This document shows positions 43,933 through 50,551 of a stretch of DNA of 50,551 nt, piece after piece. Every line of letters starts with the position of its first letter. Within the stretch, counting starts at the first letter, position 1. A program made the translations under genes and the position numbers. The DNA is taken from positions 1 to 50,551 of the forward strand of contig SFCB01000109.1 of NCBI GenBank assembly GCA_004367505.1, given 5' to 3'. The notes under the pieces are model-generated. The model made no database searches and was not told where the DNA came from. It was given only the letters and a program-made list of their open reading frames with translations. This DNA is from Chloroflexi bacterium OHK40. GTDB lineage: Bacteria > Chloroflexota > Chloroflexia > Chloroflexales > Chloroflexaceae.

Positions 43933-44649
43933 ATGGCCCTTACCGCACTGGTTGTGGACGACGACCCGAAGACGGTCGAGCTGATCACGCTCTATATGGA
44001 GCGCGAGGGCTTCACCGTCGTGAGCGCCTACGACGGCCGTCGGGCTCTCGACCTCGCCCGTCAGCGACACCCCGACCTGATCGTGCTTGACCTGATGTTG
44101 CCCCACGTCGACGGGCTCGACATCACGCGCATCATCCGCAGCGAGTCCCGGGTGCCCGTGATCATGCTCACGGCCCGCACCACCGAGCACGATATGCTGC
44201 TCGGACTCGACCTCGGCGCCGACGACTATGTGACCAAGCCGTTCAGCCCGCGCGAGTTGATGGCTCGGGTGCGGGCGGTGATGCGCCGCGCCCGGGCCGC
44301 CTACGAGTCCGCCCCGGCGATCGTGCGTTACCGCGAGCTCGTGATCAGCTTTGCGAGCCGCGAGGTGCGCCGCCACGGGGAGTTGGTGCGCCTGACGCCG
44401 AAGGAGTACGGCCTGCTGGAGCTGATGGCCCGCTCGCCCGGGCGGGCTTTCGCCCGCGCTGAGCTGCTCCGACACGTTTTCGGTGCGGACTATGAAGGTC
44501 TCGACCGCACCGTCGATGTCCATGTGATGAACCTGCGCCGCAAGATCGAGCCTGACCCGGCAAACCCCTGCTACGTACTCACGGTCTACGGCTACGGCTA
44601 CAAGTTCGGCGCGGAGAGCGAGAGTCCGGCGGGAGGGACAGCGCTGTGA
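43933..44649 (+). CDS. OmpR/PhoB-family response regulator
   Basis: Regulator of 238 residues. The receiver has DDD at 9-11, phospho-Asp53 in [12 protein letters not shown], Thr in MLTART and Lys in TKPFSPRE. The C-terminal winged helix contains [31 protein letters not shown] and the recognition region [16 protein letters not shown], ending in the usual YGYGYKF. The stop overlaps the GTG of the kinase gene. Divergent from the binding-protein/efflux-like genes and next to an 11-bp repeat array, it probably controls them and itself. Confidence 0.93.
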   Translation: MALTALVVDDDPKTVELITLYMEREGFTVVSAYDGRRALDLARQRHPDLIVLDLMLPHVDGLDITRIIRSESRVPVIMLTARTTEHDMLLGLDLGADDYVTKPFSPRELMARVRAVMRRARAAYESAPAIVRYRELVISFASREVRRHGELVRLTPKEYGLLELMARSPGRAFARAELLRHVFGADYEGLDRTVDVHVMNLRRKIEPDPANPCYVLTVYGYGYKFGAESESPAGGTAL

Positions 44650-46268
44650 GCAACATCCTTATGCTCCACTCACTGCGCTTGCGCCTGCTGCTGACCATGA
44701 TCGCCCTGGTGGCGCTCACGGCGGGCGCTGTGGCGGTTCTGGCGTGGCGGATTACTGTCTCGGAGTTCGAGCGCTACCTTGCGCTGGAGAGCGAGCGCAG
44801 TCGTCGTGTCGGCGAGTTGTTCACGGCGGCGAGCGAGTTGCCCAGGCTCGATCAGGCCGGGCGGGAGGCGGTGATCCGCGCGATGAGCGAACAGTCCGGC
44901 TACAGGGTGGTGCTCGCGGAGACCACCGGCACGATCCTGATCGACTCAGCCGGCCTCGCCCTGGGGTGGAACGCCCGCGACCTCGACCCGTCCGAGGTGC
45001 TGATCGTCCGGCTCGACCCGGTCCCGGCGGGGAGCTCCCTTAGTACCCCGGGAGCCGACGTCGAGGTCGTCCTGGGAACGCCGCCAGAGCTGAGCGCGCC
45101 GCCGATCCTCGGCCCAACAGCGGTCCCGGTTCAGGGTTCCGCTGTGCAGGCGTCGCAGCCGGGCGCTTTCGTGGTCTACTCCACGCTGCCGTTCTCGGAC
45201 ACGGCGGCGAGCGAGGCCGCCTCCATGGTGCAGCTGGCGGGTTCTCCAGTGAACATCCAGTGGTCGCAATTCGCCGGCCCCGACCCGATCCAGGCCAGCT
45301 TCGTCAGTGGGGTCAACCGCTCGCTGGGGCTAGCCGTGGTGGTGGCGGGGCTGGCGGCGCTGGTGCTGACGGCGGTGCTTTCACGGGGGATCATCGGCCC
45401 ACTTGAGGAGTTGCGCGCCGTGGCTACGCGCATGGCGACGGGCGATTTGAGCGGCCGGGTGAGCGTGCGCTCGCGGGACGAGATCGGCGCACTGGGTCGG
45501 GCTTTCAACAGCATGGCCGATGCCCTGGAGCGCGCCGAGCAGCTGCGCCGGACCATGGTGAGCGACGTTGCCCATGAGCTGCGGACACCACTGACGAATA
45601 TGCGGGGCTACCTGGAGGCGATCAGCGATGGCGTCGTCAGTCCGACGCCCCGCACGATCAACTCGCTCCACGAGGAGGCCATGCTGCTCAATCGCCTTGT
45701 GGACGACCTGCAGGACCTGGCGCTAGCCGACGCGGGGCAACTGCGGCTCCGGTACTGCCCGACCGACATGGGCGTGCTCGCCGAGCAGGCGGTGGCCGTG
45801 TTTCGGCCCCGTATGGAGGCGAAGGGCGTGACCTGCGTGCTACGGCTCCCTGAGGCACTTCCGCTTGCCGAGCTCGACGCCGAGCGGGTGGGCCAGGTAC
45901 TGCGGAACCTGCTCAACAACGCCCTGACCCACACGCCTGCCGGGGGCTCGGTGACGGTGGAGGTGCGGGAGCGGGACGAGGACGCCGGGCCGGCGCTGGA
46001 GCTGAGCGTGGAGGATACGGGTGCGGGGATCGCGCCGGAGGATCTGCCGCTGATCTTCGAGCGCTTCTACCGGGCGGATCGCTCGCGGAATCGCGCTACC
46101 GGCGGCGCCGGGCTCGGCCTGACGATCGTTCGGCGCCTGGTCGAGGCCCATGGTGGCGAGGTCACGGTGAGCAGCACGCTCGGCGTCGGCTCGCGCTTCA
46201 CGTTTACCGTGCCAACAGCTCGGGTTGGCGATCAAAGTCCGGCAGCACCTGTCGGGCACGTGCGATGA
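44646..46268 (+). CDS. HAMP-domain sensor histidine kinase
   Basis: Kinase of 540 residues starting at GTG 44646 in a GTGA overlap with the regulator gene. The first transmembrane helix is at about 13-33 and an extracytoplasmic sensor of about 190 residues follows. The second helix is near 227-250, then HAMP ([21 protein letters not shown]). The acceptor His is in [12 protein letters not shown], the N-box in [12 protein letters not shown]-boxes in DTGAGI and GLGLTIV. Its large external domain could contact the duplicated binding lipoprotein encoded next door. The last 20 residues beyond FTFTVP are non-conserved and run up to an IS3 remnant. Confidence 0.92.
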   Translation: MSNILMLHSLRLRLLLTMIALVALTAGAVAVLAWRITVSEFERYLALESERSRRVGELFTAASELPRLDQAGREAVIRAMSEQSGYRVVLAETTGTILIDSAGLALGWNARDLDPSEVLIVRLDPVPAGSSLSTPGADVEVVLGTPPELSAPPILGPTAVPVQGSAVQASQPGAFVVYSTLPFSDTAASEAASMVQLAGSPVNIQWSQFAGPDPIQASFVSGVNRSLGLAVVVAGLAALVLTAVLSRGIIGPLEELRAVATRMATGDLSGRVSVRSRDEIGALGRAFNSMADALERAEQLRRTMVSDVAHELRTPLTNMRGYLEAISDGVVSPTPRTINSLHEEAMLLNRLVDDLQDLALADAGQLRLRYCPTDMGVLAEQAVAVFRPRMEAKGVTCVLRLPEALPLAELDAERVGQVLRNLLNNALTHTPAGGSVTVEVRERDEDAGPALELSVEDTGAGIAPEDLPLIFERFYRADRSRNRATGGAGLGLTIVRRLVEAHGGEVTVSSTLGVGSRFTFTVPTARVGDQSPAAPVGHVR

Positions 46269-46411
46269 AAAGTGGTCTCACTGATGCCGTGCTCGCGACA
46301 GATGGCGCTGATTGACGCCTCGGGCCGCTCGGCCTGCTCCAGGATCGTGACGATCTGCTCGGCTGAGAAGTGACGGGTCTTCACGTGGTCCTCCTGGGGA
46401 GGACTCTACCA
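46264..46411 (-). pseudogene. IS3-family orfA remnant with its left end
   Basis: A GTG at 46384 opens about 38 codons with the orfA N-terminus (TRHFSAEQIVTILEQAER, then [12 protein letters not shown]), a helix-turn-helix of IS3-type elements. The rest of the element is missing and the frame is cut at the end of the kinase gene. Upstream, GTCCTCC and GGAGGAC form a hairpin over the ribosome-binding site, and the element end TGGTAGAGTCC is at 46411. Closely similar to the IS3 start at 50487. Confidence 0.7.
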
Positions 46412-46447
46412 TAGCAACTGGCCCAGATTCCTGGGGGCATCTCGCGA

Positions 46448-46545
46448 CGACGTGGCCCCCGAGCCCGAGGCCGCCGCTGAGGAGCCGGCGGCAGAGCCCG
46501 CGACCGCAGCCGAGTTCGTCGACGCGCCGGCCCCGAAGCCCCTGG
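46448..46545 (+). pseudogene. Fragment resembling an SSB acidic tail
   Basis: A short plus-strand frame reads DDVAPEPEAAAEEPAAEPATAA followed by EFVDAPAPKP. This echoes the tail region of the damaged ssb at 16696-17160 (DDAPAAEEPLAEPEP ... DAPAPK). There is no OB fold and no start. I take it as a duplicated or transposed scrap; low-complexity acidic sequence could also arise independently. Confidence 0.35.
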
Positions 46546-46561
46546 TTTGGATGGCTGTCGC

Positions 46562-47053
46562 TCAGCGACGAAGGGTCGTGGCCCGGCGCTGCTGCTCGTT
46601 CCCTTCACGGTAGCATGTATTCCGAAGCGCCCAGAGCACCATGCCGAGCTGAAGCGTCACTGGCATAGCACGCAGTGCCATGTCAGCGGTGACAAGCTGT
46701 GCAACCAGCTCCGGGGTCGGCCCGGAAAGCGCGAGCTGGCTTTGGAGTGGGATGAAGTAGGCGGGTGTCGCGACCCAGGGCACGAGGGCTAGCAATGCTC
46801 CGACCCAGAGAAACCATCGTGGCATCGCGGGCAGGCCCCGTCGGGCGAGGAGTATGGCGACAATCAGATTGGGAATGCCCAGCAGCGCTGCCAATGGCAC
46901 GAAGTGTCTTTCATGCGCCGCCTGGTAGGCCGGAAAGGCATCTACCGGCACGAGCGGCCAGAGCCGGTACAGCGCGATGTTGACCGTCCAGGCGCAGCCA
47001 ACCGAAGCTGCCGACAGCGTCAGGGCGACGATCGGCAGGGTGGTTCGTTTCAT
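46562..47053 (-). CDS. Hypothetical membrane protein
   Basis: Protein of 163 residues with about four hydrophobic helices (near 7-28, 50-69, 79-100 and 128-146) and a basic C-terminus (NEQQRRATTLRR). GAGAGGAACG precedes the ATG at 47053. Motifs such as HERHFVPLAALLGIPNL suggest a DUF1772-like integral protein, but I am not certain of the family. It stands alone between the IS3 remnant and a small gene on the same strand. Confidence 0.65.
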   Translation of the reverse strand: MKRTTLPIVALTLSAASVGCAWTVNIALYRLWPLVPVDAFPAYQAAHERHFVPLAALLGIPNLIVAILLARRGLPAMPRWFLWVGALLALVPWVATPAYFIPLQSQLALSGPTPELVAQLVTADMALRAMPVTLQLGMVLWALRNTCYREGNEQQRRATTLRR

Positions 47054-47083
47054 CGGTCGTTCCTCTCAACACGTAGGACACGT

Positions 47084-47314
47084 CTATCGAGTGTAGGTGC
47101 TCACGGGGGGCTCGTGTGCTGGATCGGGCGCAGGCCAGGAATCCGCTCCGGTGCCCGGGCGAAGCAGCGTCATCAAGTCGTCGAACCAGGGAAAGCCGCA
47201 GCGATGACCACTCTGGATCTGCTCGACCTCGCCGCACCAGCGGTCGTGCCCATCGACATCGGGCTCAAGCCAGAGCCGCACGAGAAACGAACGATAGCTG
47301 CGTGGCTGTTCCAT
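47084..47314 (-). CDS. Small conserved-looking protein, function unknown
   Basis: A 76-residue frame from ATG 47314. The core YRSFLVRLWLEPDVDG, CGEVEQIQSGHRCGFPWFDDLMTLLR resembles small uncharacterised proteins I associate with Chloroflexota genomes, in which a strand-rich core is followed by a helix ending in LLR. The last 20 residues (Pro/Ser-rich) look unrelated. The ribosome-binding site is weak (GGGG 9 nt upstream). A longer upstream start is possible but adds low-complexity sequence. Confidence 0.5.
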   Translation of the reverse strand: MEQPRSYRSFLVRLWLEPDVDGHDRWCGEVEQIQSGHRCGFPWFDDLMTLLRPGTGADSWPAPDPAHEPPVSTYTR

Positions 47315-47892
47315 GCGCAGGACCCCTACAGCCGAGCGTGCCGCACGCCAAGGTGGCGTGCTCGGGGCGGGGCTGCCAGGCGATCGGGCGGGGCCAGAAG
47401 CGAGCGGCATGTTCGGTGGGCACTTCGGACGCAGGTGGCGTAATGGAATCCGCTCGAACGATGAGCGGACTCAGGAGCGCCACTGCCCGCAGGGCGGATA
47501 GTCACGTGCTGTGTCGCATCAGGCTGTTCCTCGTCGCATTAAGACGGTGGTTGACAGGTGCGGCCAGCCTAGCGGCGCACTGCTGACACACTGTTGACGG
47601 TTCCCAACCAGGGATGTGCCGCCGTGTCAATGGCATGTCAATGAGGGCCGCGTAGGCTGGCCTCGGCTGCGCGTGATGAAGCCGGCGTCTGCCTGCGGCA
47701 GCGCCAGCCGCTGTCCGTGGCCGCAGCATCTGCCTCGCATACGTTGTCGACGGTATCGTTGTGGCGCAGCAAAGCTCGGCGGACTGGAACGATGCCCTGG
47801 CCCAGCTCGGCCTGCTCGCGCTGTAGCGTGCGCACCGGCTTGTTCCAGCGTCGGCATGGTCCTGGCTACCCCGACCCAGGAGGATTTCCATC
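47315..47892. other. 578-bp stretch without a supported gene
   Basis: Open frames here are short or run antisense to the DUF418 gene. The only structure I see is a perfect direct repeat TGTCAATG (47626-47633 and 47637-47644) with 11-bp period, about 250 bp before the DUF418 start. Confidence 0.4.
47626..47644. repeat. TGTCAATG direct repeat, 11-bp period
   Basis: Two exact 8-mers 11 bp apart. This spacing suits OmpR-type regulators, but the site is far from the next start codon, so its role is unclear. Confidence 0.35.
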
Positions 47893-49170
47893 ATGATCAC
47901 ATCGACGGCTCCTCGTATCGCCGTGACCGCCACGGCGCCCATCGCCGGGCACGAGCGACGTGCCCACGTAGACGTCCTGCGTGGCTTCGCGCTCTTCGGC
48001 ATTCTGCTCGTGAACCTGGCGCTGTTCAAGGCGCCGGCGATTGTGCAGGCTACGGCTCCCGCAGCAAGCAACCCGCTCGACCAGCTCGCGGCCCAGGCGA
48101 TCAATCTCTTCGCCGAGGGCAAGTTCTTCACGTTGTTCTCGTTTCTCTTCGGCTTTGGCTTCGCCACCCAGCTGCTGCGCGCCCGGCAGCAGGGCGTGCC
48201 CTTCGTCGCCCGCTACACGCGGCGCCTGCTTGTGCTGCTGCTGTTCGGCGTTGCCCACGCCACGCTGCTCTGGTACGGGGACATCCTGCTGACCTACGCC
48301 CTGTTCGGCTTCGCGCTGCTGCTGTTTCGCAACCAGTCACCCCGCGTCCTGCTGATCTGGGCGCTCGCGCTCCTGGCCAGCATGACGTTGCTGCTCGGCG
48401 CCGGGATCACCTTTGTGGAGCTGCGGCGCGCCGACCCCGTGGCCGGCGGGACGATCCTCGCGGCGGAGCGTGAGCAGCTCGCGGCGGTGGAGGCGGAGAT
48501 CGCACGCGACACGGCGCTCTACCGGGACGGCAGCTACGCCGAGCTGGTTGCAGCCCGCACCCTCGCCCCCGTCGGCCTGATCTACAACCTCGTCACCCAG
48601 GGCCTCCCGGTGCTGGCGATGTTCCTGCTCGGGCTGTATGCCGGCAGGCAGGGCATCCTCGCCGATGTTCCAGCACACCTCCCGCTGCTGCGCCGGGTGC
48701 GCTTCTGGGGGCTGCTGCTCGGCCTCACCCTGAGCGCGCTGCTCGTGCTCGCCCAGACGCAGCTGAGTCTCTTCGCCGGACTCGCGGCACTCCTGCTCGC
48801 CCACTCGCTCACCGGGCCGCTCCTGGCCCTGGGCTACGCTGCAACCATCGTCCTGCTGCACGAGCAGCCGCGCTGGCGCAGCCAGCTCGCACCGCTCGGC
48901 GCCGCCGGGCGCATGGCGCTGACAAACTATCTGCTGCAGACCGTGATCTGCACCACGCTCTTCTACGGCTATGGCGCCGGGCTCTATGGACAGGTCGGCG
49001 CAGCGCTGGGGGTGCTGCTCACCGTGGTGATCTTCGCGCTCCAGGTTGTGTGGAGCGTCTGGTGGTTGCGCCACTTCCAGTTCGGCCCGATCGAGTGGCT
49101 CTGGCGCACCCTGACCTACGGCCGCGCCCAGCCGATGCGCCTGCGCACTGAGTCCGCGCTCGTGCGCTGA
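47893..49170 (+). CDS. DUF418 (YeiB-like) integral membrane protein
   Basis: Protein of 425 residues with about ten hydrophobic helices. The N-terminal signature DVLRGFALFGILLVNLALF and the C-terminal DUF418 block (AAGRMALTNYLLQTVICTTLFYGYG ... GPIEWLWRTLTYG) are clear. AGGAGG precedes the ATG at 47893. The family is widespread and related to acyltransferase-type membrane proteins; its substrate is unknown. It appears monocistronic and complete. Confidence 0.88.
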   Translation: MITSTAPRIAVTATAPIAGHERRAHVDVLRGFALFGILLVNLALFKAPAIVQATAPAASNPLDQLAAQAINLFAEGKFFTLFSFLFGFGFATQLLRARQQGVPFVARYTRRLLVLLLFGVAHATLLWYGDILLTYALFGFALLLFRNQSPRVLLIWALALLASMTLLLGAGITFVELRRADPVAGGTILAAEREQLAAVEAEIARDTALYRDGSYAELVAARTLAPVGLIYNLVTQGLPVLAMFLLGLYAGRQGILADVPAHLPLLRRVRFWGLLLGLTLSALLVLAQTQLSLFAGLAALLLAHSLTGPLLALGYAATIVLLHEQPRWRSQLAPLGAAGRMALTNYLLQTVICTTLFYGYGAGLYGQVGAALGVLLTVVIFALQVVWSVWWLRHFQFGPIEWLWRTLTYGRAQPMRLRTESALVR

Positions 49171-49414
49171 ACGTGCCAGTACAGCTCGCTCGGTGCGGCG
49201 AGCGTGGTCGTGCGGCCCAGACGCTACCGCCCCTTGCTCCCACACGAGCGAGGGGCGAGCGTGCGTACCGAGGCGCGTTTGCCGTCGCAGGCCGTTGGCG
49301 CCGGTCGCCTCCTGCACGATGATCTCAGCCACATGCCCGATCTCGTTGCCAGTTGGTTCTGCTACAACTGCTCGGCAAGACCCTGAACCGGCTCGGTGAG
49401 AGGGGAGGTTGCCG
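49171..49414. other. Intergenic region before the BTAD regulator remnant
   Basis: No recognisable gene. A 60-codon frame at 49204-49386 has no family motif and no ribosome-binding site, so it is not called. Confidence 0.4.
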
Positions 49415-50475
49415 ATGGACGAGATCCAGGCTCGGAGAGAAGGCGCATCGAACGAGCGCCTTCATATTGCGCTGCTCGGCCCGCCGTCCGTTCTATGGGC
49501 CGGCCGGCCACTGCCGATTCCCCGTCGCCAGGCACCCGCGCTGCTCTACCGTCTCGCCACCCCCGCCGGCGCTTCCCTCCAGCCAGTTTCGCGCGACCAG
49601 CTTTGTTTTCTCCTGTGGCCCGATCTGCCGCAGGCCGCCGCCCGCCGCAATTTGAGCGTCGTCGTCGCCCAGTTGCGCCACGCGCTGCCACGGGACGACG
49701 TTCTGGTCGTGACGGGCCATACCATCGGCCTGCACGAAGAAGCCATCGTGACCGACATGGCCACGTTCGCGGCACTCGTCCCACATGCGCTCCGCACCGG
49801 CAGCCTGCCTGACCTCGCGGCGACCGTGCGTTTGTACCGCAGCCCGTTCCTGGATGGCTTCGCACTGCCCGACGCGCCCGAGTTTGAAGCCTGGGCCGAC
49901 GGAGAGCGCCAGGCCTGGGAGCGACGCTATCTCGACACGCTCGCCACCCTCGTCGCCGGCTATCAGGCTGAGGGGGCCTACTCCGAGGCAATCGCCGTAG
50001 CACAGCAGGCCCTGACGACTGACCCGCTCGCCGAGGAGCAGCACCGCACCTTGATCGCTCTCTATATAATCTGGCCCAGCTCGCACTGCGCCGAGGTGAA
50101 CTTGCGGCGGCCGCTCTGGGCTTCGCCCAGAGTCTTGCCGGGTTCGCCGCGTCACGGATCGAGCGGGGCGTGATGGAGGGCCTGGTTGCGCTGGGGGCGG
50201 TGGCGACGGAACTGCATCGTCCGCTGGACACGGCGCGGCTCTGGGGCGCCGCCGCCGAAGTTAGTGCCGCGGAGGGGTGGGATCTCTGGCCGGCTGATCA
50301 GCTCGCGTATGCCAGCGCCGTGGCCCGGGCGCGGGCCACAAGTGAGTCTCGTGCGTTCGAGGCGGCCTGGCAGGAAGGAAGCGACCTATCGATAGTAGCC
50401 GCTCGCGCACTTGCGGTTGAGGTGGCGGAGCAAGTGCCCGCCGCAATGGTGGGTGTGGTGCCCCCTATAAACTAG
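49415..50475 (+). pseudogene. BTAD/TPR transcriptional regulator with a large internal deletion
   Basis: The ATG at 49415, behind GGGGAGG, opens an AfsR/SARP-like N-terminus: winged-helix region (IALLGPPSVLWAGRPLPIP, LLWPDLPQAAARRNLSVVVAQLR) and bacterial transcriptional activator domain (FLDGFALPDAPEFEAWADGER, then QALTTDPLAEEQHRTLIALY). At about 50065 the family sequence breaks. In another frame the C-terminal part of a giant regulator follows (NLAQLALRRGELAAAALGF, TARLWGAAAEVSAAEGW, to 50475). The ATPase and most TPR repeats are gone. The first frame ends at 50173. Confidence 0.75.
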
Positions 50476-50486
50476 GCAGGTCGGTA

Positions 50487-50551
50487 TGTTAGAGTCCTCC
50501 CTCAGGAGGACGAGCATGAAGACCAGTCAGCACACGGTCGAGCAGATCATC
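50487..50551 (+). mobile_element. Left end of an IS3-family element (continues past the window)
   Basis: The terminal sequence TGTTAGAGTCC starts at 50487, matching the end of the IS3 remnant at 46411 (TGGTAGAGTCC). A hairpin GTCCTCC/GGAGGAC (50494-50511) follows, then orfA. It lies 11 bp after the end of the deleted regulator. Confidence 0.65.
50516..50551 (+). CDS. IS3-family transposase orfA (5' partial)
   Basis: Twelve codons from ATG 50516 to the window edge: MKTSQHTVEQII, matching the start of the remnant at 46384 (TRHFSAEQIV) and the orfA family. The ribosome-binding site GGAGGA lies in the right arm of a 7-bp hairpin, which may keep translation low. Confidence 0.6.
   Translation, partial: MKTSQHTVEQII

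Noticed and set aside
49204-49386. 60-codon plus-strand frame ending SWFCYNCSARP
   Set aside because: Looks at first like a zinc-finger tail, but only one CxxC is present, there is no start signal and no recognisable domain.

Overview
High-GC chromosomal DNA, most likely from a member of the Chloroflexota (class Chloroflexia or a close relative). The assignment is inferred from gene content: MalT/LAL- and BTAD-type giant regulators, a livJ-GNAT-livHMGF operon, a DUF418 membrane protein, a secreted SBBP-repeat protein ending in LFLPLIRR, a T-box ahead of thrS, and an NtrC-like regulator that has lost its sigma-54 ATPase motifs. No rRNA, tRNA or CRISPR array was found. Transposon debris sits at many gene borders, so this is a rearranged stretch.

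Layout. 1-1540: end of an unknown gene, then an IS256-type transposase that cuts into the 3' end of livF. 1460-7234 (minus): branched-chain amino-acid type ABC importer (livJ, GNAT acetyltransferase, livH, livM, livG, livF). 7480-10143 (minus): P-loop/TPR/LuxR regulator, divergent from a secreted SBBP-repeat protein (10375-12894). 12985-15964: 2-hydroxyacid dehydrogenase, then a divergent tetR/SDR pair with two near-identical operators. 15993-17324: IS5 remnant and a damaged ssb. 17547-25013: mutasome cassette imuA-imuB-DUF6504-like-dnaE2 with an SOS-like box. Here imuA is split by a complete IS21-type element (17995-20408) flanked by a 6-bp target duplication, and removing the element restores the imuA frame exactly.

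25083-28120 (minus) is decaying DNA: a transposase remnant, a truncated thrS that still has its T-box leader, and a multiply frameshifted MalT-like regulator. 28182-34111 (minus) is a probable copper or metal stress operon: DUF305 lipoprotein, histidine kinase, degenerate NtrC-type regulator and a P1B ATPase with a CPD motif. 34492-46268 is the most unusual locus. A minus-strand set encodes a tandem-duplicated solute-binding lipoprotein, a long coiled-coil adaptor lipoprotein, a large FtsX-type permease and a double ATPase with an AbrB-like linker. An OmpR-type two-component system is divergent from it, and the shared intergenic region holds an 11-bp-periodic repeat array. I infer that this is one regulated envelope/efflux or sensing system.

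46268-50551: IS3 remnant, an ssb-tail-like fragment, a small membrane protein, a short conserved-looking protein, a DUF418 protein, an internally deleted BTAD/TPR regulator, and the start of an IS3-type element running off the window.
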